Below are positions 17,714-27,353 of a stretch of DNA of 64,000 nt, in pieces. Both the position numbers and the translations under genes were made by a program. Under the pieces are notes generated by a model. It saw only the letters and a list, made by a program, of their open reading frames with translations. It did not search any database and was not told where the DNA came from. Position 1 is the stretch's first letter. Each line of letters starts with the position of its first letter. Location of the stretch: contig NZ_CP046242.1 in NCBI RefSeq assembly GCF_023205095.1, positions 1,167,001 through 1,231,000 of the forward strand. Direction: 5' to 3'. The DNA is from Bizionia sp. M204. GTDB lineage: Bacteria > Bacteroidota > Bacteroidia > Flavobacteriales > Flavobacteriaceae.

Positions 17714-19858
17714 TCACAGACTATTATATGCATTTACCAATCGAACAAACTCGGAACGGTAACCATTCCCATCCTGGCCTCTACCCTGTTTTGCTAAATC
17801 CAATACATCATTCAACTTGGAATTATTATCATATTCTGAATGACGCAATTGCATACCGTATAACGCAACAGCTGAAGCAAATTTCATATCAACTGATGCG
17901 TTTTCAACTTTATTTTCATGCACATGAACCATCTCGATACTTTTATCACCATCTGGTTTTTTGTATCGGAATTTCACGGTGAATAGTTCATCAGAGAAAC
18001 TAGACGCATTTTCATTTTTGGTATATTTTAAATCAGAAATATCTTTTAAATAATGGCTTTTCACACCAACTGGAATAACTTCATATAAAGCCGTTACGGT
18101 ATGTCCACTGCCTAATTCACCAGCATCTTTGGTATCATCAATAAAATCTTCATCAGCTAACAACCGGTTTTCATAACCTATTAATCGGTAGGCTTGAACA
18201 ACCGCAGGATTGAATTCTACTTGAATTTTTACATCCTTAGCAATCGTAAATAAGGTTCCGCCAAATTCCTTTCCAAAAACTTTTTGTGCTTCCTGCATCG
18301 TATCAATATAGGCATGGTTTCCGTTGCCTTTATCTGCTAATGTTTCTAATTTTGAATCTTTGTAATTCCCATATCCAAACCCTAAAACGGATAGGAACAC
18401 ACCTGTTTTGCGCTTGTCTTCAATTAGTTTTTCCATATCTTTATCGGAAGAAGCGCCCACATTAAAATCACCATCTGTTGCTAGAATTACGCGATTATTA
18501 CCGTTTTTCTTAAAGTTCTTTTCCGCCAAACTATAAGCCAACTCAATACCTTGTCCACCAGCTGTAGAGCCTCCAGATTGCAACTTATCTAAAGCTGCTA
18601 TAATTTTCTCTTTCTCAATGCCAGATGTTGGTTCTAAAACCACACAAGCTGCTCCAGCGTAAACAACTATAGAAACATAGTCTTGAGGACGTAATTGGTT
18701 CACCAATAATTTATAAGCTGATTTCAATAAAGGCAATTTATTCGCATTTCCCATAGAACCTGATACATCAATTAAAAAAGTTAAATTGGATGCTGGTAAT
18801 TGGTCATTTTCATACGTTTTTCCTTGTAAACCAACACGTACTAATTGCGTATCTGTATTCCAAGGCGTTTGAATTTGTTCGGTGTTTATGGAAAATGGAT
18901 GTTTACCTGTTGGTTGCGGATAATCATAGTCAAAATAATTTACCATTTCTTCAATTTTAACTGAATTCGCTGGAATTTCTTGTCCATTATTAATCATCCG
19001 TCTGATGTTACTGTAAGATGCTTTGTCAACATCTATTGAAAACGTTGACAACGGTTTTGTTTTCACATTTTCGAAAGTATTTTCTACAATTTCTTCGTAA
19101 ATATCATTATTATCATACGTATTCGGTTGAATTATATGATGTTTGACTTCTTTAGGCAGTTTATAATTACTCCCTTTTGTTGTTACAATAATAACACCAT
19201 TTGAACCTTGGGAACCATACAAAGCGCTACCACCTGCACCTTTTATAACATTTGTACTCGCAATATCTTTAGGTTTTATTTTTGATAAAGTTTCCGCCGA
19301 AACTACATTGCCATCAATTACAATAAGCGCTTGATTGATTCCAGAAAGCGAGCGATTGCCTCGTAAAACAATTCGAGTGCTTTGGTTAACACCATTATTA
19401 TTAGTGTTTATTTGTAATCCTGATACTTTTCCTGACAAAGACTGAACTATATTTGGGTTGGAACTTTGTGATAGTTGTTCCGTACGAACACGCTGGTAAG
19501 ACATCGTTCTTCTTGTAGCTTTTCGTTTGATACCTAAAGCAGTCACAACAACTTCTTCCAATGATTCAGAATCCACTTGCATGGCGAAGGAAATAGTGTT
19601 TGTGTTTTTCTTGATTTTTCGTTCTGCAGTTATATAACCGATAAATGAATAGGATATAGTAGCGCCTTCAATGGCTTGAATGGTATATAATCCGTCAAAA
19701 TTGGTTTGAGTACCATTTGAAGTTCCTTTAACTATAATATTCACACCAGGTAATGGCAGTCCGTTTTCATCTGTAATAGTTCCCGAGATTGTTTTCTTTT
19801 GCCCGTGTATTTGCAAACTTATAAAGGCCACACATACAATTAGTAATAGATTTTTCAT
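17714..19858 (-). CDS. VWA/YfbK-like protein with carboxypeptidase-like and TonB-plug domains
   Basis: The 714-residue exported protein has an unusual order: signal peptide (1-20), carboxypeptidase-regulatory-like domain (about 22-95, with GTITDENGLPLPGVNI), TonB-receptor plug domain (about 115-228, with LSGKVSGLQI, VLRGNRS and SALYGSQGSNGVIIVTTKG), a YfbK-like N-terminal region (about 265-355), a VWA domain (about 358-535) and a YfbK-like C-terminal region (about 537-714). The VWA metal site is intact: DVSGS at 364-368, STAGG at 431-435 and ATDGD at 460-464. No beta-barrel follows the plug, so it cannot be a transporter alone. It probably binds partners in the periplasm. The gene is monocistronic. 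Confidence 0.88.
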   Translation of the reverse strand: MKNLLLIVCVAFISLQIHGQKKTISGTITDENGLPLPGVNIIVKGTSNGTQTNFDGLYTIQAIEGATISYSFIGYITAERKIKKNTNTISFAMQVDSESLEEVVVTALGIKRKATRRTMSYQRVRTEQLSQSSNPNIVQSLSGKVSGLQINTNNNGVNQSTRIVLRGNRSLSGINQALIVIDGNVVSAETLSKIKPKDIASTNVIKGAGGSALYGSQGSNGVIIVTTKGSNYKLPKEVKHHIIQPNTYDNNDIYEEIVENTFENVKTKPLSTFSIDVDKASYSNIRRMINNGQEIPANSVKIEEMVNYFDYDYPQPTGKHPFSINTEQIQTPWNTDTQLVRVGLQGKTYENDQLPASNLTFLIDVSGSMGNANKLPLLKSAYKLLVNQLRPQDYVSIVVYAGAACVVLEPTSGIEKEKIIAALDKLQSGGSTAGGQGIELAYSLAEKNFKKNGNNRVILATDGDFNVGASSDKDMEKLIEDKRKTGVFLSVLGFGYGNYKDSKLETLADKGNGNHAYIDTMQEAQKVFGKEFGGTLFTIAKDVKIQVEFNPAVVQAYRLIGYENRLLADEDFIDDTKDAGELGSGHTVTALYEVIPVGVKSHYLKDISDLKYTKNENASSFSDELFTVKFRYKKPDGDKSIEMVHVHENKVENASVDMKFASAVALYGMQLRHSEYDNNSKLNDVLDLAKQGRGQDGNGYRSEFVRLVNAYNSL

Positions 19859-19862
19859 GGTT

Positions 19863-19897
19863 TTGTGTTTTAAATTCTAGGTAAACCTAAAACACAA
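19863..19897 (-). promoter_or_regulatory. Inverted repeat in the leader of the VWA gene
   Basis: TTGTGTTTTA (19863-19872) and TAAAACACAA (19888-19897) are perfect inverted arms. Inside lies a second small stem, TAGG/CCTA, with a TAAA loop. The structure ends 4 bases before the ATG at 19858, where it could affect ribosome access or bind a regulator. Confidence 0.4.
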
Positions 19898-19931
19898 TGG
19901 TCATAATAAAAACTAGGAATTCGTGAATGGG

Positions 19932-20999
19932 TTATTTGATTGAGGCAAGTGTCTTTTTTCGCTGTATTTTTCCAGAATGGGTTTCTTGAAAATGTTTTAC
20001 AAAGAAAATATCTTTAGGAATTTCATGTTTATTTAATCCTGTAAAGACGTCTTGTTTTATGGTTTTCTCTTCACCCTCAATAACTAAAATAACACGTTCG
20101 CCTAACTCGTTATCAGGTTGTGAAGCAATAAAAAATCGTTCATCTAAATGAGCTGTCAGCGTATTTTCAATTACTTCGGGATAGACTTTGACACCTCCAG
20201 AATTAATAACATGATCTATACGTCCTAACCATTCAAATGTGGATTTATCTTGAATTTTAACCACATCATTCGTAACAATTATGGCTTCGGAAATGTTTTT
20301 AGCATCAATAACCAAACATTCACGATTATCTTGTGAAATTATAACGCCGGGTAATACTTGAAAATACGGTTTCGGTGTTTCTTCAGAAAAATTATTAAGT
20401 TGCTTTACGGCAATATGGCTAACGGTTTCAGTCATACCATAGGTTTCATAAACTGTTGGTTTTATAGTCTGAATAATCTTTTTTAAATCTTTTGAAACCG
20501 GAGCTCCACCAACAATGATGGTTTTAATTTTGGTAACTTTAGACAGATTCTTTTGCAATTGCATGGGAATCATAGCAGCAAATTGGTATGTTTTACGCGG
20601 ATTAATTTCTAGCATCTTTTTTGGTGGAATACTATCTAAATGTAAACCCAACATCAAAGCACGAATTAACATCATTTTTCCGGCTATCGTTCCGGCAGGC
20701 AAACATAAAAGTGCGCGATCTTTTGGTTGCAATTCGAAAAAATTACCTGTGGTAAGTGCTGAATGCACCATAGCTTGTTTACTAACACCAATAGTTTTAG
20801 GTGTTCCAGTAGAACCTGATGTTTGTACCGTAAGTGTTTCATTTGAATCCAACCAATCTGCTAAAAATTCGCCAATAGCTATTTCAAAATCGTCACCTTC
20901 CTTGATGAAACTATAAGCGACTTCCTTTAAACCTTCACGATTATAATGAATACCATTTAGTTGAAAATGATTGTGAACTTTATCAAATGTTGGTGTCAT
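19932..20999 (-). CDS. menE: o-Succinylbenzoate-CoA ligase
   Basis: MenE activates o-succinylbenzoate with ATP and CoA for menaquinone synthesis. The protein is an AMP-forming acyl-CoA synthetase of 355 residues, shorter than E. coli MenE but usual for Bacteroidota. It has the P-loop-like TSGSTGTPK (60-68), the A5 motif YETYGMTET near residue 195, and the C-terminal GRIDHVINSGG and SGKIQRK motifs with the catalytic lysine. It is 6 bases downstream of the CPBP protease gene and in one operon with menC. Confidence 0.92.
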   Translation of the reverse strand: MTPTFDKVHNHFQLNGIHYNREGLKEVAYSFIKEGDDFEIAIGEFLADWLDSNETLTVQTSGSTGTPKTIGVSKQAMVHSALTTGNFFELQPKDRALLCLPAGTIAGKMMLIRALMLGLHLDSIPPKKMLEINPRKTYQFAAMIPMQLQKNLSKVTKIKTIIVGGAPVSKDLKKIIQTIKPTVYETYGMTETVSHIAVKQLNNFSEETPKPYFQVLPGVIISQDNRECLVIDAKNISEAIIVTNDVVKIQDKSTFEWLGRIDHVINSGGVKVYPEVIENTLTAHLDERFFIASQPDNELGERVILVIEGEEKTIKQDVFTGLNKHEIPKDIFFVKHFQETHSGKIQRKKTLASIK

Positions 21000-21005
21000 G
21001 ATTAA

Positions 21006-21965
21006 TTAGTTGTTTGTTATATTTTCAGATTCTATTATTGGAGCTTCAACAGTACCAAACAATTTTTCTTTCCAATTGTTCCAATTATATTTTTTTGAAA
21101 ACACAAAAAGTACAACTGGAAAAATTACAAAAACAGGCATAAACACGTCCATAAAACCAGCTGCTCCAGGTAATGATGTGTCTTTAAATACGGAGTGTGT
21201 TTGAAGTGCTGTCCAATCTGCAGTTACCAATAAAGCTGTAAACAAATTATTGGCGGCATGAAACCCTAAAGCTAATTCTAGCCCTTCGTCCATTAATGTT
21301 GCAATACCTAAAAACAAACCTGTGCCTATATAATAAACCATGACGATGTAGCCTAATTGTTTAACTTCCGGGTTAGCGATATGTAAAAGTCCAAATACCA
21401 CGGATGTGGTTAACAACGGCACCCATTTATTTTTAGTAATAACACCCATACCTTGCATTAAATACCCACGAAATAAGTACTCTTCAAAACTCGTTTGAAG
21501 TGGAATTAGTGCAATTGCAATAACGCATAGAATGATAAATGGGACGAGTTTAAAGTTTAAAACATAATCTTCCGGCGACAAAAAATAATCTAAAAAAATA
21601 AAACTAGTAGATACAAATCCCCATAAAATAAAAGCGAACCAAAAACGCTTCCAGTCAATTTTATCACGCGCAGTTGTTAAAGATACGATGGATTGTTTAT
21701 GAAGATATTTAGCCACAATAAAAACCCCTACCAAACCAGCTGCAAAAGATAGCAACATGAGGAACAGATTTAAATTTGGTTCCAATACTGTCATCATTTG
21801 CGCTTCCGTCATGCCAAAAGCATTACCACCATCGGAAACGGTTTTAAATAAAACAGCCAAGGTAAATGGCATTTGTCCTATCACGACCGCTAGAAAAATA
21901 ATGAGGATTCCAATAATATATCGCCACCATTCGTGCAGACCTTTAAATGCTTGTGCTATGTACAT
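21006..21965 (-). CDS. CPBP family intramembrane metalloprotease
   Basis: This 319-residue integral membrane protein has about eight helices. It has the conserved motifs of the CPBP/CAAX-protease-related (ABI) family: EEYLFRGYLMQ (motif 1, about residues 162-172), FGLLHIANPE (motif 2) and a third motif FHAANN. The glutamates and histidines bind zinc in this family. Members process prenylated or small membrane proteins, or act in bacteriocin immunity. It lies between menC and menE with gaps of 31 and 6 bases, so it is co-expressed with menaquinone genes for reasons unknown. Confidence 0.9.
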   Translation of the reverse strand: MYIAQAFKGLHEWWRYIIGILIIFLAVVIGQMPFTLAVLFKTVSDGGNAFGMTEAQMMTVLEPNLNLFLMLLSFAAGLVGVFIVAKYLHKQSIVSLTTARDKIDWKRFWFAFILWGFVSTSFIFLDYFLSPEDYVLNFKLVPFIILCVIAIALIPLQTSFEEYLFRGYLMQGMGVITKNKWVPLLTTSVVFGLLHIANPEVKQLGYIVMVYYIGTGLFLGIATLMDEGLELALGFHAANNLFTALLVTADWTALQTHSVFKDTSLPGAAGFMDVFMPVFVIFPVVLFVFSKKYNWNNWKEKLFGTVEAPIIESENITNN

Positions 21966-21996
21966 GTTTTATAATTGTGTTCGTGTTAAACTTAAA

Positions 21997-23049
21997 TTAA
22001 TTGCTAGTTGTAGCGCTTATATTGAAGTGCCATAACTTGTTATTATCATAAAATAAAGAACCTGTGTTTATAGTTAAAGGACTCTCAAAATTATTAGTAA
22101 ATAAACTTCCTGTTCCTAAACCTTGAGGCATATTTGCGTTTAAAGTATATGTCCATTGGGCAATAGCATTCAAACCTACATTACTTTCCAAAGCACTTGT
22201 TATCCACCAACCAATTTGATTGCTTTCGGCCTGTTGAATCCACTCTTGACTCCCTTTCCAGCCTCCTACAAAACTCGGTTTTAAAATAATGTATTGCGGT
22301 TTAATGTGATTTAAAAGCAATGCCTTGTCTGAATTTTCGAAAACGCCAATTAATTCTTCATCTAAAGCAATTGGAAGCGGAGTTTCCAAACATAATTTTG
22401 CCATAGCTTCTATTTGGCCAGCTTTTATTGGTTGCTCAATAGAGTGTAAATTTAAATCGGATAGACGTTTTAGTTTTTCTAACACATCGGTTTCAGAAAA
22501 AGCGCCATTGGCATCCACGCGTAATTCAATATCATTAGCTGAAAATTCATTCCGAATAGACTTCAGCAAACCAATCTCCGTTTCAAAATCAATTGCACCA
22601 ATTTTCATTTTAATACAGGTAAAACCTGCTTCAATTTTATCTTGAATTTGCTGCTTCATAAAAGCATCTGTTCCCATCCAAATCAAACCATTAATAGGAA
22701 TAGATTTATTGTTTTGAGTAAATTGTGAAGGAAATAAATCGAAAGGTGTTTTAGCATCCAAAGATTTAAAAGCCATTTCCAAACCAAATTGAATACTTGG
22801 GAAAGTTTTTAATTTAGTATATAAAACGGCGAGACCTAAATGGATGTTTTTGCACGTCCATTGTAATTGTTCTTCATAATTAGGAACATCATCCGCGCTT
22901 AAACCGCGTAAAATACCACATTCACCAATCCCTTGTTTTCCTTCATGTTCTAGAATAATAAACCAAGTTTCCTTCGTTTTTAAAACCCCTCGAGACGTAC
23001 CACTTGGCTGCTTAAAATTAAGAATATATTTATGATAAGATGCTTTCAT
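21997..23049 (-). CDS. menC: o-Succinylbenzoate synthase
   Basis: MenC dehydrates SHCHC to o-succinylbenzoate. It belongs to the enolase superfamily and the start chosen here gives 350 residues. The catalytic KMKIG (second lysine), the metal ligands in LRVDANGAF, IEQP and LDEEL, and the final ILKPSF lysine are all visible in order. The ATG at 23049 gives the conserved N-terminus MKASYHKYILNF. The longer frame starting at 23094 adds 15 residues with no family support. A TACTTTTG element lies just upstream. It is the first gene of the menC-CPBP-menE unit. Confidence 0.92.
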   Translation of the reverse strand: MKASYHKYILNFKQPSGTSRGVLKTKETWFIILEHEGKQGIGECGILRGLSADDVPNYEEQLQWTCKNIHLGLAVLYTKLKTFPSIQFGLEMAFKSLDAKTPFDLFPSQFTQNNKSIPINGLIWMGTDAFMKQQIQDKIEAGFTCIKMKIGAIDFETEIGLLKSIRNEFSANDIELRVDANGAFSETDVLEKLKRLSDLNLHSIEQPIKAGQIEAMAKLCLETPLPIALDEELIGVFENSDKALLLNHIKPQYIILKPSFVGGWKGSQEWIQQAESNQIGWWITSALESNVGLNAIAQWTYTLNANMPQGLGTGSLFTNNFESPLTINTGSLFYDNNKLWHFNISATTSN

Positions 23050-23106
23050 ATAGTATTCAAAAGTACTCAATTTATTTTGTATTTTAGACAACATAAAACA
23101 ATCCTA

Positions 23107-24024
23107 ATGCCTGAATTTCCAAACATTATTGTATTTGCCATTCCGTTTTTTGTTTTAGCAATGTTGCTTGAAATGTATGTTACTACCAAACAACAGATTA
23201 GGACCTATGAAACAAAAGATGCCTTATCGTCTATTGCTATGGGATTGGGTAATGTTTTCTTGAATTTTTTAAGCAAAGCTATTGTGCTTTTGGTCTTCTT
23301 TTGGATATATGACAACTTCCGATTGTTTACTATTCCTGTAGCTTGGTGGAGTTTTGTATTAATTTTCTTTGCGGATGATTTCTCTTATTATTGGTTTCAT
23401 CGTATTTCTCATGAAAGTCGTTTGTTTTGGGCATCACATGTGGTGCATCACTCATCGCAAAAATATAATTTAAGTACTGCTTTACGCCAAACATGGTCTG
23501 GCGGATTTTATTCGTTCGTTTTTTGGCTTTGGATGCCTTTATTGGGTTTTCATCCTGCCATGATTTTATTACAAATGTCTATTAGTTTGTTATATCAATT
23601 TTGGATTCATACCGAAGCTATTGATAAAATGCCTAAGTGGTTTGAAGCCGTATTTAATACACCATCTCATCATCGGGTTCATCATGGCAGTAATCCGTTG
23701 TATTTAGATAGAAATCATGCAGGTATTCTAATTATTTGGGATAAGTTATTTGGTACGTTCCAACCTGAATTAAAAGAGGAAAGAGTTATTTATGGTTTGG
23801 TTGTTAATATTAACACGTATAATCCCGTAAAAATTGCTTTTATAGAATGGCGAAATATGCTAAAAGATGTTTTTTTTGGTAGAAAATCTTTAAAAAATCG
23901 GTTTCTCTATTTAGTGAAACCACCTGGTTGGACGCATGATGGAACCGGAAAATTGAGTGATGATTTACGTCGGGAGTGGCTGGAGAGTAGTTTGCAGTCG
24001 CAGTCGCAGCTTAAAGAAGATTAG
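23107..24024 (+). CDS. Sterol desaturase / fatty acid hydroxylase family membrane protein
   Basis: The protein has 305 residues from the ATG at 23107 and several membrane helices. It has the eight-histidine di-iron pattern of the fatty acid hydroxylase superfamily: HRISH (98-102), HVVHH (111-115), then HTE and HRVHHG further on (about 175-205). It would insert oxygen into a lipid or sterol-like substrate. The substrate is unknown. The gene is divergent from menC and is followed after 38 bases by an SDR, which suggests a two-enzyme lipid or isoprenoid step, as inference. Confidence 0.9.
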   Translation: MPEFPNIIVFAIPFFVLAMLLEMYVTTKQQIRTYETKDALSSIAMGLGNVFLNFLSKAIVLLVFFWIYDNFRLFTIPVAWWSFVLIFFADDFSYYWFHRISHESRLFWASHVVHHSSQKYNLSTALRQTWSGGFYSFVFWLWMPLLGFHPAMILLQMSISLLYQFWIHTEAIDKMPKWFEAVFNTPSHHRVHHGSNPLYLDRNHAGILIIWDKLFGTFQPELKEERVIYGLVVNINTYNPVKIAFIEWRNMLKDVFFGRKSLKNRFLYLVKPPGWTHDGTGKLSDDLRREWLESSLQSQSQLKED

Positions 24025-24062
24025 TTTTAAATAAAGAGACACCCGTTTTGGCGAGCATTTTT

Positions 24063-24854
24063 ATGAATTTCAACAGCAAAGTTATATGGATTACGGGAGC
24101 TTCCAGCGGAATTGGTAAAGCTTTGGTTGCTAGTTTGGCAAAGCAGAAATGCCAACTTATTATTTCATCCCGACGTTTAACAGATTTGGAAATCGTAAAA
24201 AATGCGCAACCCAATCCCGAAAATATTGCCTGTGTGCCTTTTGATTTAGCCGATTATAATAATATGTTACCAATTGTTGAAAGTGCCATCGGCAGTTTTG
24301 GCACGATTGATATTTTAATAAATAATGGTGGCATTAGTCAACGGTCGCTCATTATTGAAACCGATATTGCTGTTGATAAAAAACTGATGGAAGTAGATTA
24401 TTTAGGAACTGTAGCCCTTACAAAAGCATTGCTACCCTATTTTGTGCATCAGAAATCTGGACAGTTTGTAACCGTAACGAGTTTAATGGGGAAGTTCGCA
24501 TCGCCTTACCGGTCAGGATATTGTGGAGCCAAACATGCGCTTCATGGCTTTTTTGATGCCTTACGATTAGAACATGAAAAAGACGGAATATCTGTCACTT
24601 TAATTTGTCCAGGTTTTGTAAATACTGATATTGCACGCCATGCCTTAATTGGCAATGGTGAGCAACAAAACACCCAAGATACAGCTACAGAAAAAGGGCT
24701 TCCAGCAGACGTTTTTACTGAACGCATGCTGAAAGCCGTTTATAAAAATAAATTTGAAGTTTATATTGGTAAAAAAGAAGTGTTAGGCGTTTTTTTAAAA
24801 CGTTTCTTTCCAAAATTTCTGCATTGGTATACCTTAAGAAGTGCTGTACGTTAA
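24063..24854 (+). CDS. SDR family NAD(P)-dependent oxidoreductase
   Basis: This classical short-chain dehydrogenase has 263 residues from the ATG at 24063. The Rossmann motif TGASSGIGKAL sits at the N-terminus, NNGG around residue 92, the catalytic serine in TVTSLMG and YxxxK as YCGAK. A C-terminal hydrophobic, basic stretch (LGVFLKRFFPKFLHW) resembles membrane-associated SDRs of the DHRS7 type. A TTG further upstream is not needed. It follows the desaturase-like gene and probably shares its transcript. Confidence 0.9.
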   Translation: MNFNSKVIWITGASSGIGKALVASLAKQKCQLIISSRRLTDLEIVKNAQPNPENIACVPFDLADYNNMLPIVESAIGSFGTIDILINNGGISQRSLIIETDIAVDKKLMEVDYLGTVALTKALLPYFVHQKSGQFVTVTSLMGKFASPYRSGYCGAKHALHGFFDALRLEHEKDGISVTLICPGFVNTDIARHALIGNGEQQNTQDTATEKGLPADVFTERMLKAVYKNKFEVYIGKKEVLGVFLKRFFPKFLHWYTLRSAVR

Positions 24855-24855
24855 A

Positions 24856-25610
24856 TTAATCTATTTTTACAATTTCCACGTCACCAAATGATAAGCCGTT
24901 TTCTACTCTAACACTTCCTTTATAGGTAATTGTTGGTTCGCCGTAGGACCTTATTTTAAGCTTATCAGACACATTGCATTGATAACTGCCATCGCCATAA
25001 GCCGTTATTTTGGTTTCCTTATTATTTACCTGTGAAAAATCGACCGTACTTTCACCATAACCAATTATTTTTTGGTTTTCAATACTACCCTTTTCAATAA
25101 CTAAATAACTTTCGCCATATATGGATACTTTTAAATCTTTTCTTTCATGGTTACTTGAGATTCACCATAGATACTAAAGACAATTTTATCGGATATGATG
25201 GCATCTTCAAAATTAAAACGCTCTTCGCCTCTTAAAGAAAACGATTTTACTTTTTTATAGTAAATAGTTGCTCTTGCCACGGTTCCTTTATAAGCCTCAA
25301 CCGTTCTGTGTTTGGTGCTTTTTTCTTTATCGTTTTCGGTGATGATTTTAGCATCATCCAAATAAACTTGCAGTGTTTTGTTTTTAACTTCTACATTAAT
25401 TTCCTCTAAAGGTTCGCTTATCATTTCAATAACCACTTCTTCCTTATCACCAGTTTTAAAAACAACTTCTATATGTGGACTGATAATAACTTTGTCAAAC
25501 GTTTTAACGCTAAAGGTTTTATTTTGTCCAACAACCAAGTGGGCACTTAAAAAAAGGGTAATAAAAAAAATAGTGATAATTGGAGACGTACTTTTTAAAA
25601 AGGAATTCAT
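24856..25610 (-). pseudogene. GIN-domain (DUF2807) protein broken by a frameshift
   Basis: The reading frame starts at an ATG at 25610 with a signal peptide ending SAHLVVGQ and enters a beta-helical GIN domain with YGES-type turns. It then stops early at 25131. A second frame, offset by one base, continues the same repeat pattern (VSIYGESYLVIEKG, IIGYGESTVDF, KIRSYGEPTITYKG) to a TAA at 24856. One missing A in the run at about 25138-25142 explains the break, and the repaired product would be about 251 residues. Non-canonical slippage is unlikely because the P-site codon would not re-pair. Either gene decay or a homopolymer sequencing error fits. Confidence 0.8.
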
Positions 25611-25686
25611 AATGCGTATTTTGATTAATATATCCTTAAAGACAAGCACTTTTTAGGTTTGTTACAGTTTTGAATACGTTTTTTAA

Positions 25687-26364
25687 TTACAATTCCAAAC
25701 TATCGCCAATTTTCAATAACATTAAATCTTTATCTTTTTCAAAAAATTTGCGTTTTGCAACTTCATGATCAATTTCTATATATCCGAAGGTATCAAAATG
25801 GTAGCCTAACACTTTATCACATTGCACAAAATCACTGGCTAAAATAGCATCATCAATTCCCATGGTAAAATTATCGCCAATTGGTAAAATGGCTAAATCT
25901 AACTTGGTACGTAGTGGAATGAGTTTCATATCCATGGTTAATGCTGTATCTCCAGCAATGTAGATGTTTTTATGTTCGCCTTCAATAACAAAACCTCCTG
26001 GTTGTCCACCATAGCTGCCATCAGGAAACGACGAGGTATGAATAGCATTTACATATTTCACAACACCAAATTCGAAGTCCCAAGAACCTCCATGATTCAT
26101 AGGATGTCCTTCCAACCCTTTATTTTGAAAATGGGTTACAATTTCAAAATTGGAAACAATAACGGCATCTGTATTTTTAGCAATCGCTTCCACATCCAAA
26201 ATATGATCTTGGTGTGCATGAGTTAATAAAATATAATCCGCTTTTAAGGTGCTAATATCTATATGTTTGGCGTTCTCATTACCCGTAATAAAAGGGTCCA
26301 CAAGAATGTGAACACCATCTACTTCTATTCCTAAACTGGCATGACCGTAAAAAGTAATTTTCAT
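25687..26364 (-). CDS. UPF0173-type metal-dependent hydrolase
   Basis: This is a 225-residue cytoplasmic metallo-beta-lactamase-fold protein. The domain begins ITFYGHASLGIE and has the metal-binding LTHAHQDHILD (His-x-His-x-Asp-His), IAGDTALT and a later GYHFDTF. This is the UPF0173 group of small hydrolases with no established substrate. It lies 77 bases downstream of menA on the same strand and may be in that transcript. Confidence 0.9.
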   Translation of the reverse strand: MKITFYGHASLGIEVDGVHILVDPFITGNENAKHIDISTLKADYILLTHAHQDHILDVEAIAKNTDAVIVSNFEIVTHFQNKGLEGHPMNHGGSWDFEFGVVKYVNAIHTSSFPDGSYGGQPGGFVIEGEHKNIYIAGDTALTMDMKLIPLRTKLDLAILPIGDNFTMGIDDAILASDFVQCDKVLGYHFDTFGYIEIDHEVAKRKFFEKDKDLMLLKIGDSLEL

Positions 26365-26441
26365 TGAAAGAGGGTTTTAAATTCGGTATTGAAAAATACA
26401 AAATCTAAAACAATTTTATGAAGTGATAGCCATAAAATCTA

Positions 26442-27344
26442 CTAAATAATATAGCCCACTCCCATTAAAATGGCGAGTAGAAATGTAGAAATAGCCACTT
26501 TTTTTAATTCTGAATCTAGTAAGGAAGGGTTAGTCGTTTTTCTAACATAGAATAAATGCTTCACCAGTGGAATATACATAACCATAAACATTAAATTATA
26601 TGGCGAAACATAATACAAAACTGCAAATGCGGAGGAAAGAAGAATAGCACCACAAATTAAAATATAATGATAGCGTTTGGCATTTTCAAAACCGAGCTTT
26701 ACGGCTAACGTAATTTTATTTGATTTTTCATCCGAAATAATATCGCGCATATTATTTAAGTTCAAAACCGCCACACTCAATAAACCAATGGTAAAAGCCG
26801 GCAAAATAATAACGTGATCTATTTTTAAGGTGTATAGAAAATACGTGCCTAAACCACTTACTAATCCGAAGAATATAAATACAAATACATCACCTAGACC
26901 TTTGTAACCATAAGCAGAATCGCCAACGGTATAATTAATTGCCGCATAAACTGAAAGTGCTCCCAAGGCTAAAAATAGCATGGTATATAAAAAATGACGC
27001 ATACCAAAAGCGCAAAAAAGTAAAGTGACAACTAAAGCTATAATGACTAAAATATTAATTTTTATAGCCATAAACATTTGGTCTGCAGATACATTTCCAC
27101 TTTGCAAAGCACGTTTTGGACCTACACGTTCATCATTATCGGTACCTTTAACACCGTCGCCATAATCATTAGCAAAGTTGGATAGCACTTGTAGTGCAAC
27201 CGTTGTTAAAAGTGCTAAAACAAAAATATACCAATTTACATATCCATTATAGGCTGCAAAACTTGTAGCAAGAATAATTCCTGAAATGGATAATGGTAAG
27301 GTGCGCAATCTTGCTGCTGAAACCCAATGTTTTATTGATGGCAT
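26442..27344 (-). CDS. menA: 1,4-Dihydroxy-2-naphthoate polyprenyltransferase
   Basis: MenA attaches the polyprenyl tail to DHNA to give demethylmenaquinone in the inner membrane. The 300-residue UbiA-family protein has about eight helices. It has the first aspartate-rich motif NFANDYGDGVKGTDND (about residues 57-72) and the second NLNNMRDIISDEKSNK (about residues 195-210). The gene starts 9 bases downstream of menB. The UbiA fold is shared with other prenyltransferases, but the motifs and the neighbour make MenA clear. Confidence 0.94.
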   Translation of the reverse strand: MPSIKHWVSAARLRTLPLSISGIILATSFAAYNGYVNWYIFVLALLTTVALQVLSNFANDYGDGVKGTDNDERVGPKRALQSGNVSADQMFMAIKINILVIIALVVTLLFCAFGMRHFLYTMLFLALGALSVYAAINYTVGDSAYGYKGLGDVFVFIFFGLVSGLGTYFLYTLKIDHVIILPAFTIGLLSVAVLNLNNMRDIISDEKSNKITLAVKLGFENAKRYHYILICGAILLSSAFAVLYYVSPYNLMFMVMYIPLVKHLFYVRKTTNPSLLDSELKKVAISTFLLAILMGVGYII

Positions 27345-27353
27345 AGACTGTAT

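Noticed and set aside
20515-20916. A 133-codon plus-strand frame opposite menE
   Set aside because: It overlaps a well-supported gene on the other strand and shows no domain or upstream signal.
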